Positions 1 through 8,066 of a stretch of 44,505 bases of DNA are shown in pieces (the stretch's first letter is position 1; each line of letters begins with the position of its first letter). Position numbers and translations under genes: made by a program. The stretch is from an uncultured Collinsella sp. (GTDB lineage Bacteria > Actinomycetota > Coriobacteriia > Coriobacteriales > Coriobacteriaceae), in contig CAUFRO010000016.1 of assembly GCA_959027945.1 (NCBI GenBank), forward strand, positions 1 through 44,505, read 5' to 3'. The notes beneath the pieces were generated by a model. The model saw only the letters and a list, made by a program, of their open reading frames with translations, did no database searches and was not told where the DNA came from.

Positions 1-106
1 GCTCGGGCACGGTCTCGCGGCGCTCGACGGCAAAGCCGTGGCAGGTAGTGCCGGGCACCAGCAGTGCAGCGGCTGCGGCGCGCGGGTCGGTTGAGGTGGT
101 GGGCAT
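1..106 (-). CDS. M16-family zinc peptidase, N-terminal fragment (runs off the window)
   Basis: Only the first 35 residues are present, and the gene continues leftward past position 1. The ATG at 106-104 has an AAAGGAG ribosome-binding site seven bases upstream. After a Thr/Ala-rich start, the peptide reads PGTTCHGFAVERRETVPE. This resembles the beginning of M16C insulinase-type peptidases (presequence protease family), where a conserved HGF is followed by an acidic/PE motif. The zinc-binding HxxEH motif would lie outside the window. The family assignment therefore rests on about 18 residues and is tentative. Confidence 0.6.
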   Translation of the reverse strand, partial: MPTTSTDPRAAAAALLVPGTTCHGFAVERRETVPE

Positions 107-158
107 ATGCAGTCTCCTTTGACGCCCCAGCGGGGGCGAATCGAGTCGAATCCACGAG

Positions 159-164
159 AGTATA
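159..164 (-). promoter_or_regulatory. Possible -10 box for the M16 peptidase gene
   Basis: On the minus strand TATACT lies at 164-159, about 55 bases upstream of the peptidase start codon at 106. No convincing -35 hexamer is seen at the expected spacing, so this is a weak call. Confidence 0.3.
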
Positions 165-271
165 CCCATATGGGGACGCGACCCTGCGGCGAACTGAAGA
201 CGATGCTGGCGGATTGGGCAAAGGCCCCGCGTGACCGCCGCGCGAGCGTGGAAACTTGGACGCCTATCGAA

Positions 272-365
272 TGAGAGTGGATTTTCGGACGGAATCAGCC
301 TCAAAACGCCCAAAAACCGTCCAAATATCCACCCTCATTTCCCGACCGTCCAAAATCCACACTCA
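272..365. repeat. Three copies of a ~20-bp repeat upstream of the AlbA_2 gene
   Basis: One copy at 272-292 reads TGAGAGTGGATTTTCGGACG(G). Two reverse-orientation copies follow at 317-337 and 346-365, reading CCGTCCAAATATCCACCCTC(A) and CCGTCCAAAATCCACACTCA. The copies differ by one to three positions. The first and third form a near-perfect inverted repeat around the second. They lie in the non-coding stretch between the peptidase and the AlbA_2 gene and could be protein-binding sites or a folded RNA. Confidence 0.7.
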
Positions 366-399
366 TCCGACGCCCACACATCTCTCATATCTCATTCGC

Positions 400-614
400 C
401 TCTAATACGAGAGATAACAGAAAGATGAGAGATAAATATGAGAGATAACAATGCTGCAAAGAGACAGGCAACCATGATATTGTCTCAATATAGATTGTTT
501 TACCAGCAAAAACATGTTTAAATAAAACAGATGGCAGACATCCTATCTTTCATCTCTCGCTCATCTCTAATATGAGATATAACAGAAAGATGAGAGATAA
601 TTACGAGAGATAAC
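400..614. repeat. Duplicated 50-bp AT-rich repeat built from GAGAGATAA units
   Basis: Positions 400-449 and 565-614 match at 46 of 50 bases, 165 bp apart. Each contains two or three GAGAGATAA-type words. More words of the same kind in inverted form (ATCTCTC, TCTCATATCTC) occur at 380-395 and 551-568. The array ends about 60 bp before the start of the AlbA_2/winged-helix gene. Its A+T content is far above that of the flanking genes. It looks like an operator region. Autoregulation by the downstream protein is an inference. Confidence 0.7.
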
Positions 615-674
615 TGAGGACGAAGGAAATCTATTCGCGGCATTCTTCGCAGAACCGAGCGAAAGGACGTGCAG

Positions 675-2141
675 GTGAACGAAAACGAACTGACCGGTTT
701 GCTCGAGTCTTTAAGGCGCATGGGCTCGGACGATCTTAACGTCGAAGTGAAGGAGAGCGCCACGACGCTTTCCAACGACGTATGGGAAACGGTCAGCGCT
801 TTCGCAAACACCGCCGGCGGCATCATCGTACTCGGAGTGAGCGAGCGCGCGGGTTTTGTCCCAGTTGCAAACTTTGAGACCGAGAAAGTGCTCAACCAAT
901 TCGTGGCGGGCATGGGCGATGCCGGCGGTCGCGGAAAGCTGGCCAATCCGCCCAAATACACCATTGAGCGCGTGGAGCTCCAGGGCACCGTGGTTCTGGT
1001 CATCACGATTGAGGAGCTCGACCCGTCGAGCAAGCCTTGCTATGTCATAGAGCGGGGCGCTCAAGGTGGCAGCTACAAACGCATCGATGACAAAGATGTC
1101 CCGCTTTCGTCGACCGAGGTTTTGGCACTGTCGTCATATGAACGGACGAGTCCTAGCGATCGCGATGCGGTGCCCGGCACGAGTGTGGGCGATCTCGACG
1201 AGTCGCTGGTCGACCGCACGATAGAGCGTGCCTATTCGTTGACGCCTCGAGCGATGCGCGGTGCGGCGGACAAGAAGACAAAGATGGAGCGTCTGAATTT
1301 CCTCGACTTCCAGGGCAATGTTACCAAGGCCGGCCTCCTTGCCGCGGGCGTTTACCCTCAGCAGTTCTATCCCAAGCTCTTCATTGATGTGGCTGTCCAC
1401 GTGGGAGCTCAAAAGGGAGCTGCGGGGTCGCTGAGGTTCATGGACCGCACAATCTGTGAGGGAACGTTGGGCGAGATGATTTCGGATGCCGTCGCAGCCG
1501 TCGCCAAGAATTTGCGGCGAACCTCGACCGTCCAAGGCGTCTCGCGTGTCGACTCGCTTGAGATTCCCGAGGAGGTTCTGCGCGAGGCAATCGCTAACGC
1601 CGTAATCCATCGAGAATACGGGGATCGGTTCTGTGGACAATCGATTGCCGTCGACGTCTTTGACGATCGTGTCGAGGTGACGAATCCTGGCGGCCTTTAC
1701 GGGGGAAAGACTCGCGAGAACTTGTTTGACGGCAGCTCCCGATGCCGTAACGCGACGCTTGTGAAGCTCATGTCGATTGTCCCGCTGCCGGATGGCGCAG
1801 GTTCACCGGCTGAGGGCAATGGCTCGGGCATCCCGATGATGATCGATGCCATGCGCGCGCATGGTCTGGCCGAGCCCCTGTTCTGCCCGGGATTCGATCG
1901 GTTCAAGGTCGTACTTTACCGTTCAAAGATCGAGCCGGTCGATCATGGCGGGGGCTTAATTGTGACGGCACTCAAACACTACGGCGAGCTGGGGACGCGC
2001 GAGCTGGCAGAGCACACAGGGCTCACAATTTCCCAGGTTAGGTCGCGCGTCAACGCGCTCATTGCTCAAGGCGAGCTTGAGCCCACGGCGCCGGCGACGA
2101 GCCGCAACCGCAAGTATCGACTGTCGGAGCGCGTGGGATAG
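675..2141 (+). CDS. AlbA_2 (Schlafen-type) DNA-binding, ATPase and winged-helix regulator
   Basis: The protein has 488 residues and three parts. Residues ~1-140 form an AlbA_2 (Schlafen AlbA_2 / COG2865-type) domain with VEVKES at 23-28 and FANTAGG at 43-49. Residues ~280-370 resemble the HATPase_c_4 module, around REAIANAVIHREY. The last ~60 residues form a winged helix (TRELAEHTGLTISQVRSRVN). Such proteins are annotated as ATP-binding transcriptional regulators; the target is unknown. An upstream in-frame GTG at 669 sits only two or three bases from the AAAGGA motif. The GTG at 675 has seven-base spacing, so I chose it. The gene stands alone behind repeat-rich DNA, which suggests self-regulation or a defence-like accessory role. 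Confidence 0.85.
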   Translation: MNENELTGLLESLRRMGSDDLNVEVKESATTLSNDVWETVSAFANTAGGIIVLGVSERAGFVPVANFETEKVLNQFVAGMGDAGGRGKLANPPKYTIERVELQGTVVLVITIEELDPSSKPCYVIERGAQGGSYKRIDDKDVPLSSTEVLALSSYERTSPSDRDAVPGTSVGDLDESLVDRTIERAYSLTPRAMRGAADKKTKMERLNFLDFQGNVTKAGLLAAGVYPQQFYPKLFIDVAVHVGAQKGAAGSLRFMDRTICEGTLGEMISDAVAAVAKNLRRTSTVQGVSRVDSLEIPEEVLREAIANAVIHREYGDRFCGQSIAVDVFDDRVEVTNPGGLYGGKTRENLFDGSSRCRNATLVKLMSIVPLPDGAGSPAEGNGSGIPMMIDAMRAHGLAEPLFCPGFDRFKVVLYRSKIEPVDHGGGLIVTALKHYGELGTRELAEHTGLTISQVRSRVNALIAQGELEPTAPATSRNRKYRLSERVG

Positions 2142-2150
2142 ATGCGTTAG

Positions 2151-2191
2151 TGGACGAGGCGACCCAATAATCGACCCTCGATTGGCGTCCA
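2151..2191 (+). terminator. Imperfect hairpin between convergent genes
   Basis: TGGACG (2151-2156) pairs with CGTCCA (2186-2191). Inside this, AATCGA (2169-2174) pairs with TCGATT (2178-2183) around a CCC loop. There is no T-run, so terminator function is uncertain. Its position just after the AlbA_2 stop codon suggests transcript-end protection. Confidence 0.3.
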
Positions 2192-2241
2192 TTAAGGTAA
2201 AGCGGTTGTTGTCCAGTCGACGGTGATGCTAAAGACTCGGC

Positions 2242-2733
2242 TTACGCCGGCATGGCCCCGAACCCGTCTATCAAGAACAGCCTAAGAACCAGCTTGATGG
2301 CATTTCCCGGTTTGACTTCGGCCGTGCCAAAGACGTGGCGCTCGGCGAGCTCGCTGCAGTATGCATAGATGTCGCGGATAAGGTCCGCGCCCGAAAGCGT
2401 AAACATGTAGCCTGCGTCCGAAAGCGCATTGGGCGCGGCGGGCAACTTGGCCATGTGGCAGAACGTTTGCAGGTCGGGCGCCATAACATTCTGGTAGTCG
2501 AGGTGGCCGCCGGCATCCTGTTCGGCAAGCTCCAATTGGCGCACGAAATCCAGCGCCGCTGCCAGCACAAAGCTCGGCGTAGGCGCGTTGACGTCCTGAG
2601 TGGTCGCCACGAGCCTGCCCGCCGCCTGCGTGACAAGCCAAGCGACCTCGCGCTGGCAACGCACGGCCTTGCGCGTAACCGGCTTGATGGACGAAGAAGA
2701 AACGCTCCCCTTAGGCGGATTCGAAGCAGCCAT
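2242..2733 (-). CDS. Hypothetical protein, 163 residues
   Basis: I do not recognise this family. The start is the ATG at 2733-2731, behind a GGGAGGG ribosome-binding site with four-base spacing. A longer upstream in-frame extension has no such site. The protein has a Ser/Lys-rich N-terminus (residues 1-22), then a helical, soluble-looking body with no signal peptide or membrane segment. Codon use matches the neighbouring genes and the frame is intact, so it is probably real. It is convergent with the AlbA_2 gene and lies downstream of the methyltransferase remnant on the same strand. No function can be proposed. Confidence 0.7.
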   Translation of the reverse strand: MAASNPPKGSVSSSSIKPVTRKAVRCQREVAWLVTQAAGRLVATTQDVNAPTPSFVLAAALDFVRQLELAEQDAGGHLDYQNVMAPDLQTFCHMAKLPAAPNALSDAGYMFTLSGADLIRDIYAYCSELAERHVFGTAEVKPGNAIKLVLRLFLIDGFGAMPA

Positions 2734-2858
2734 AAGACCCTCCCATGAACAATCCGGCCCAACAAGCCCGGATGAAACACGTGTTACATCAGTATACGGG
2801 GAAGTGGGGTGGAAAAACGGAGTCGACAGCGTGAACTGCCGGCTCCGGATTGCTTGCC

Positions 2859-3221
2859 TTAGAGGCTGTACACTTCGACCATAGCTTCGCCAATGCGATG
2901 GGGCACGCCGGTGACGAGTGCGTTGCCCATGCAGAAGGCCCGATGGCCGTCGGTCATGCCCGTATCGGTCCAACCTTTCGGGAATCCCTGAAGCTGATCG
3001 AGCTCGTCGGGAACAAGACGGCGGAAACGACCATCGGGACATTCGATGACGTGCTTGAAGCGGCTCGCTCCCGTGCCGCCTTCTCCTGTGAGGATGGTGC
3101 GGCTCGGCTTGTCGGTGGCATCCGGGAAGCTCATGGCACCCTCGGAATACGTGTACGTAAAGCCCGTCTTTTTGATTGTTTGACGATCGAGCTCCTGCTC
3201 CTCGATACCTCGATGTTGCCC
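2859..3221 (-). pseudogene. C5-cytosine DNA methyltransferase, C-terminal remnant
   Basis: This frame encodes 120 residues that match the C-terminal end of C5-cytosine methyltransferases. FTYTYSEGAMSFPD and PSRTILTGEGG precede RFKHVIE, then RRLVPDELDQLQGFPKGW (motif IX region) and MGNALVTGVPHRIGE (motif X). The SAM-binding motif I, the PCQ loop (motif IV) and the ENV motif are absent, so it cannot be catalytic. The frame is open back to the TAG stop of the upstream DUF5710 gene and is in the same frame as that gene. It has no start codon between that stop and an internal ATG at 3134. This is the stump of a lost restriction-modification methylase. Confidence 0.8.
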
Positions 3222-3908
3222 CTACAAATAAATCCCCTCACCGAGCTGCTTGTGGAACTCGGCGTGATGGTCGCGTGCCCAGGTAAAGAGCGCCTGGTCA
3301 AAGTCGGTGCGCGTGGCCGGGACGCCAAAGACGCCGGCAACTTCGACGCGCACAAACTCCAGTGCCGGCAGCTTGTTGATGGCAGTGAGGGCAAACGGGG
3401 ACGAGGGCTCCTCGAACAGATAGCGGCTGCCTTGCAGCGCGTCGCAACTGGTGCACGTGTTGCCGAGCGACGGGGCTTTGGAGGCTCGCGCGCCTACGGG
3501 CTTGTAGCCGCAGCGCTTATGAAGGTAGTCGCGGATCTCGCCCGGCACGCAGCCAAGAGCGGGCACGATGGCGAGTGCGTTGGCGTTGGCCGTGTCGATG
3601 GCGATGTGCCCAGCTTCGTTGGGCGCGTGCGCGATGGCGATGCTCTCGTCGTTATCGGTTCGATAGGGAATGCCGAAGGCCGCGACCGAGGTCTCTTTGT
3701 GACACTTCCAGCACTCGCGCTTGCCCAGTACTAGATATATATACGGCGCTGAGGGGTCGGATCGGTCAACACCGGGCAGCCACTCGGCAAAGGGTTCGGG
3801 GTTGACGCCGCTGGGTACATACCAGATCTTCTTGGTCCGGTCCCATTTGGCGCCCAGCGCCTTGGCTTCTTCTTTGTGCGAAAAGGGGACATCGAGCTCG
3901 GTGCGCAT
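3222..3908 (-). CDS. DUF5710 domain-containing protein with Cys pairs
   Basis: The protein has 228 residues. The start at 3908 was chosen for the AAGGAG site five bases upstream; an in-frame ATG 12 codons earlier lacks one. Residues 4-34 (ELDVPFSHKEEAKALGAKWD...WYVPSG) are a DUF5710 domain, a small module often found in plasmid- and phage-borne DNA-processing proteins such as TraC-like primases. Two CxxC pairs follow (CWKC at 66-69 and a later CTSC), suggesting zinc binding. The rest is unfamiliar. The gene is directly followed in the same frame by the methyltransferase remnant, so it may be part of a rearranged mobile segment. Its function is unknown. Confidence 0.75.
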   Translation of the reverse strand: MRTELDVPFSHKEEAKALGAKWDRTKKIWYVPSGVNPEPFAEWLPGVDRSDPSAPYIYLVLGKRECWKCHKETSVAAFGIPYRTDNDESIAIAHAPNEAGHIAIDTANANALAIVPALGCVPGEIRDYLHKRCGYKPVGARASKAPSLGNTCTSCDALQGSRYLFEEPSSPFALTAINKLPALEFVRVEVAGVFGVPATRTDFDQALFTWARDHHAEFHKQLGEGIYL

Positions 3909-4087
3909 GGCGGCTCCTTGGTGCTGCAGGTGCAAGTGGCTCAAGGATACCGCAGGGCACAGACATCGCGGCGTTTTGCTGAGAAGTTGCGGCTCGGACT
4001 GATTGGTTATGCCGATGGATAGATCGGCAAGTAGATGGTCGGCTTTTGGCTAGTTGGGCGGTTGGAACTGCCGGCGGATTTGGCGAC

Positions 4088-4126
4088 ATAAAACAAAACA
4101 GCCCAGAGGACATAGCCTCTGAGCTG
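4088..4126 (-). terminator. Terminator of tRNA-Val
   Basis: On the minus strand CAGCTCAGAGG pairs with CCTCTGGGCTG around a six-base loop, followed by TTTTGTTTTAT. It starts nine bases after the CCA end of tRNA-Val. Confidence 0.85.
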
Positions 4127-4134
4127 CGAACATT

Positions 4135-4209
4135 TGGTGGGCGTTAGAAGATTTGAACTTCTGACCTCTTCCGTGTCAGGGAAGCGCTCTCCCCCTGAGC
4201 TAAACGCCC
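4135..4209 (-). tRNA. tRNA-Val (anticodon GAC)
   Basis: The molecule is 75 nt with the CCA end encoded. The acceptor stem GGGCGTT pairs with AACGCCC. The D-arm is GCTC/GAGC. The anticodon stem CTTCC/GGAAG carries the loop CTGACAC, giving GAC. The T-arm is AGAAG/CTTCT around TTCAAAT. All stems are fully paired. It has its own promoter and terminator. Confidence 0.95.
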
Positions 4210-4238
4210 GATCAAGGGTGCGCAAGCGCGCAAGGGAT

Positions 4239-4267
4239 AATATAACGGAGCCTGAACTCGGTGGCAA
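4239..4267 (-). promoter_or_regulatory. Promoter of tRNA-Val
   Basis: On the minus strand TTGCCA (4267-4262), a 17-base spacer, then TATATT (4244-4239). The -10 lies about 30 bases upstream of the mature tRNA 5' end. Confidence 0.75.
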
Positions 4268-4498
4268 GAACATTTTTAAAAATCGCTTACATTGTGGAAT
4301 TCGGGGGCTTTGTCGTATCCATTTCAAAAGAGCCTGCTGCCGCGATTTGGCTGTCGCATAATGCAAGGCCATTGCGGTATCGAGCTATGGAAAGACGCCT
4401 GCGGAATTGTCCCACCGATAAGCGGACAAGCCTCCAGCTGGTGACTTCGCCGTGGTAAGGTAAGCCGAATTGTTTCCAGGCTGTTTCGGGGGAGTGGA

Positions 4499-5521
4499 AT
4501 GAGCAAAGAGTGTGTCGAGCAGGTCGAAGGCGCAGGGGCTTCGGTGCCGATGACCGATATATCGAACATTGATGTGCCCGAGGGCACCGACGAGCTCAGC
4601 CGTGACACCCGTCGCGCATGGCGCGACCGCTTGAACAGCGCTTCGACGCGCAAGATGATCACGGGCGTCTTGGCTACGCTGGTGGGCGGTTCGTTTTGGG
4701 GCTTCTCGGGCACCAGTGCGAGCTTTCTGTTCGATACCTACCACGTCGACACCTTGTGGCTTATGAGCGTGCGTCAGATTCTCGCCGGTCTACTCTTTAT
4801 GGCCGTGGTTGTTACGCGCGACCGCGAGCGCCTGATTAAGCTCTGGACCACACCCGCCGATCGCAAGCAGCTGCTGCTCTTTACCGCCTTTGGCCTGCTG
4901 TTCAACCAGTTTTGCTATCTTTCGGCCGTGCGCCTGACGAACGCCGGAACCGCGACGGTGCTCCAGTGCCTGCAGCTCGTTATCATCATGGGCTACGCCT
5001 GCGCGATCGATCGCCGCATGCCGCGTACTCGCGAAGTCATCGGCATTGGCCTGGCTCTGGGTGGAACCTTTTTAATCGCCACCGGCGGCGACCCCACCAG
5101 CCTGAATATCTCGCCGCTTGGCCTGGCAGCAGGTCTTATGTGTGCGGTCAGCGCCGCGTGTATGGCGGTGATTCCCGCCAAGATCCTGCCCGAATACGGC
5201 AGCCCCATCGTCACGGGCTCGGCAATGCTCACGGCGGGTGTGGTCTCATGTGTCTTCGTGCGGCCCTGGGCGCATATGCCGGCGCTCGACGCCGCCGGCG
5301 TCGAGGCGCTCGCGGTGTTCGTGGTTATCGGCTCGTTTTTTGCTTACATGCTCTATATGCAGGGCGTTAAGGATATCGGCTCGGTGCGTGCGAGCCTCAT
5401 CGGAACTGTGGAGCCGGTTTCGGCGACCATCACCAGCGCCGTTATGCTGGGGACGGTGTTTTTGCCGACCGACCTTATCGGCTTTGCCATGATCATCGTG
5501 ATGATGTTCCTCACGGTGTAG
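4499..5521 (+). CDS. EamA/DMT-family transporter
   Basis: The protein has 340 residues. After a ~50-residue acidic cytoplasmic N-terminus come about ten hydrophobic segments in two repeats, the EamA (drug/metabolite transporter) pattern. Typical landmarks are GGSFWGFSGTSASFLF at the first helix and VRASLIGTVEPVSATITSAV near the end of the second repeat. The substrate cannot be inferred. The ATG has a GGGGGAG site four bases upstream. A possible promoter is TTGTGG (4292-4297), 18 bases, TATCCA (4316-4321). The protein ends abruptly after MMFLTV; another frame beyond the stop encodes a plausible cytoplasmic tail (see findings). Confidence 0.9.
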   Translation: MSKECVEQVEGAGASVPMTDISNIDVPEGTDELSRDTRRAWRDRLNSASTRKMITGVLATLVGGSFWGFSGTSASFLFDTYHVDTLWLMSVRQILAGLLFMAVVVTRDRERLIKLWTTPADRKQLLLFTAFGLLFNQFCYLSAVRLTNAGTATVLQCLQLVIIMGYACAIDRRMPRTREVIGIGLALGGTFLIATGGDPTSLNISPLGLAAGLMCAVSAACMAVIPAKILPEYGSPIVTGSAMLTAGVVSCVFVRPWAHMPALDAAGVEALAVFVVIGSFFAYMLYMQGVKDIGSVRASLIGTVEPVSATITSAVMLGTVFLPTDLIGFAMIIVMMFLTV

Positions 5522-5670
5522 CTGGCGCCGCCGCCAAGACAGAAAAGGCGTTGTGCCGCATTTTCGCCAATTGATGTCCGTGTCTGGAGTTTAGCTGTCG
5601 ATGCTCAAAATGCCATAAACTAGTAACGTTATGGACTTTTTCATTGCGACTCAATTGCGAGGATTTCTTT

Positions 5671-7983
5671 ATGGCTGGTAATCACTTTAAGGGCAGCGAT
5701 AGCGGCCGTCCTGCAGTTCCGCCGCGTCCGAACGGGGCTGGTAAGGCCGGCACGCCGGGCGGCGCTGGACAGGGCAGCTCCGGTAAGCGCGTGTCCCCGG
5801 GCGAGACGGCGATGTTTACCGCTCTGTACGAGCAGTCTCAAAAGGCAAAAAAGACCGGCCGTGCAAGAGGGAATGTCTTTGCGGGCGGTGCAACCTCCGC
5901 GTCGCAGCCGAGCGGGGCTCCTTCGGTACCTGCGAACAACGCAGGTGCTGTCAACGCCGCGAATGCCGCCGGCAACGTTAATGCCGGCAAGGCCGCCAAC
6001 AATACTCCCTCTGCCGGTGGCGCGGGGCTTACGGGTAACCTTGGCACGATCTACACCGGCGCCTCCGAGACTGGCACGTTCGCCCGCCTGGATGATAGCG
6101 GTGCCGAGTTTGCGGGCTCGGGATCCAAGGAAGATTATTACGATTTTGGCTTGAACTACGGTAGCGACGCTTCGTCGAGTTCGACCTCTGACGGTCTGGT
6201 CCGTCATCGCCATCGCAAGGGCGAGGGCAAGAAGCGTCACACTGGCGCCATTATTGCCGCTGTAGTCGCGGTGCTTCTCGTTGCGCTTGGCGCGAGCGGC
6301 TTTATGCTGCTTAACTCGGCAAAGACCGTAAAGAGTGAAGCGAAGGAGGCCGTCGAGATTGTCGGTGGCCTTAAGGACAAGGTCACGTCGGGCGATTTTT
6401 CGACGCTGCCTGACGACGCGAAGAAGATTGATGAGCTTTGCGACAGCATGAAGGCGGAGACCTCGAGCCCGCTGTGGACGGCGGCTTCGTTTATCCCGGT
6501 GTATGGCAGCGACATCAATGCGGCCCGCACCATGATCGACGCCCTGTCCGATGTCTCGAGCAATGCGCTGGTTCCCATGGCCGATAACCTTTCGCAGGCC
6601 ACGCCCGGCAAGCTGTTTCAGGACGGCATGATTAACGTGTCCGCGCTGCAGGCGGTCGCCGATTCGCTTTCCAGCAGCTCGAAGGTGTTCAAGAGCGCCA
6701 ACGAGAAGATCCAGGGCATTGGCGATACTCATATTTCCCAGGTGACCGAGCTGGTCGATAAGGCCAAGGACGGCTTTGCCACCCTCAACGGCGCGGTTGA
6801 CGCGGCGGAGAAGGTCGCCCCCGTCCTTCCCCAGATGCTCGGCGCCAACGGCCAGACGCGCAACTACCTTGTGTATGCCATGAACAACGTCGAGATTCGT
6901 GCCTGCGGCGGCTTTGGCGGTTCGCAGGGCCTGATTTCGGTCGCCGACGGCCAGATGTCGATTGGCGAGTTTGTTCCCCGCATTGGACTCAGCGAGGATG
7001 AGGCAGTCGAGAGCGTCGACGAAGAGGATGAGGCGCTGTTCGGCAACCACAGTAACCTGTACAACTCGGGCAATACCTATTCGCCTGATTGGCCCCGCAA
7101 CTCGCAGCGTGTCGCAGCCCTGTGGAAATCTCAATATGGCCAGGACGTCGATGGCGTCATTGGTATCGACCCGGTGTTCCTGCAGTATCTGCTGGGCCTG
7201 GTCGGTAACGTGTCGCTGCCCGACGGAACGGTTGTCGACGGCACCAACGCCGCAAAGGTCCTCATGCACGATGTGTACTGGAACTATCCGGTCGAGGAGT
7301 CGGACGGTATCTTTGCGGCTGTTGCCAGCGCCGCCTTCGACAAGATCCTTGGCGGTATCGGCGATGTCGATGTTACGAAGCTTGTCAGCGCCGTTGAGCG
7401 CGGTGCCGAAGAGGGGCGCCTGATCGCGTGGATGAAAAACGATGACGAGCAGAACGCTATCAAGGAGATGAACATCGACGCCTCGCTGCCCGATCCGGAT
7501 GACCCGAGTGAAGATCCCGTTGCTGGTGTCTACTTTAACAACCTGAGCTTCTCCAAGCTCGACTGGTACCTGAATGCCGATACGCAGATTGGCCAGGGCA
7601 TCAAGAACGGTGACGGCACATGCTCGTATCGCATCACCGTTACCCTGACGAACATCATGACGCAGGAGGAGGCCGGCAAGCTGCCCGACTACGTCGCGGC
7701 GAGCGCGCCCGATGCCGCGCGCGACGACGAGCGTCTGAATGTCTCGTTGTTTGCCCCGACGGGCGGCAACATTACTGATCTGACCGTCGAGGGCACCCAG
7801 TTTGGTCTTGGCGCCGCTACGTGGCATGGAATCCCCTTCTATTCGGGCACCGTTGACCTGCATGCTGGCGAGACGACGACGATCACGTATACGCTGACCA
7901 CGTCGGCCGAGGCGGGGGACAAGCCGCTTACGCTGCGTCAGACTCCTACATGCCAGGCGGCTCGCGACAGCGCGTCGGCGTAG
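5671..7983 (+). CDS. DUF4012 domain-containing membrane protein
   Basis: The protein has 770 residues. Residues 1-185 are a low-complexity Gly/Ala/Asn-rich cytoplasmic region. A basic stretch (RHRHRKGEGKKRH) precedes one transmembrane helix near residues 192-212. The extracellular part that follows carries the DUF4012 signature, with YLVYAMNNVEIRACGGFGGS as the most conserved block. DUF4012 proteins occur in actinobacteria and are often near polysaccharide or cell-wall genes. Their activity is unknown. The ATG at 5671 follows a GCGAGGA site; an upstream in-frame TTG has none. The gene lies directly before glmM but is separated from it by a strong hairpin. Confidence 0.85.
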   Translation: MAGNHFKGSDSGRPAVPPRPNGAGKAGTPGGAGQGSSGKRVSPGETAMFTALYEQSQKAKKTGRARGNVFAGGATSASQPSGAPSVPANNAGAVNAANAAGNVNAGKAANNTPSAGGAGLTGNLGTIYTGASETGTFARLDDSGAEFAGSGSKEDYYDFGLNYGSDASSSSTSDGLVRHRHRKGEGKKRHTGAIIAAVVAVLLVALGASGFMLLNSAKTVKSEAKEAVEIVGGLKDKVTSGDFSTLPDDAKKIDELCDSMKAETSSPLWTAASFIPVYGSDINAARTMIDALSDVSSNALVPMADNLSQATPGKLFQDGMINVSALQAVADSLSSSSKVFKSANEKIQGIGDTHISQVTELVDKAKDGFATLNGAVDAAEKVAPVLPQMLGANGQTRNYLVYAMNNVEIRACGGFGGSQGLISVADGQMSIGEFVPRIGLSEDEAVESVDEEDEALFGNHSNLYNSGNTYSPDWPRNSQRVAALWKSQYGQDVDGVIGIDPVFLQYLLGLVGNVSLPDGTVVDGTNAAKVLMHDVYWNYPVEESDGIFAAVASAAFDKILGGIGDVDVTKLVSAVERGAEEGRLIAWMKNDDEQNAIKEMNIDASLPDPDDPSEDPVAGVYFNNLSFSKLDWYLNADTQIGQGIKNGDGTCSYRITVTLTNIMTQEEAGKLPDYVAASAPDAARDDERLNVSLFAPTGGNITDLTVEGTQFGLGAATWHGIPFYSGTVDLHAGETTTITYTLTTSAEAGDKPLTLRQTPTCQAARDSASA

Positions 7984-8020
7984 GGTTTTTCTGGTAGCGC
8001 AGATAATCGAGTACCATTTT

Positions 8021-8052
8021 GGGGCGGACAGGCAATCTGTCCGCCCCTATTT
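8021..8052 (+). terminator. Terminator or attenuator between the DUF4012 gene and glmM
   Basis: GGGGCGGACAG (8021-8031) pairs perfectly with CTGTCCGCCCC (8037-8047) around GCAAT, followed by TATTTTG. The hairpin ends only about seven bases before the glmM ribosome-binding site. Confidence 0.8.
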
Positions 8053-8066
8053 TGTAAGGAGAGCGC

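Noticed and set aside
231..428. Open frame of 65 codons in the AT-rich repeat region
   Set aside because: It has no ribosome-binding site, runs through the repeat families and has no protein-like composition.
1..4209. Whether a tRNA-Val 3'-end copy marks the left end of an integrated island
   Set aside because: I searched for a second copy of the tRNA-Val 3' end in 1-4134 and saw none, so an integration site at tRNA-Val is not supported inside this window.
5641..7863. 740-codon minus-strand frame opposite the DUF4012 gene
   Set aside because: Its composition mirrors the plus-strand gene's codon bias. The plus strand has the recognisable DUF4012 domain and a start site.
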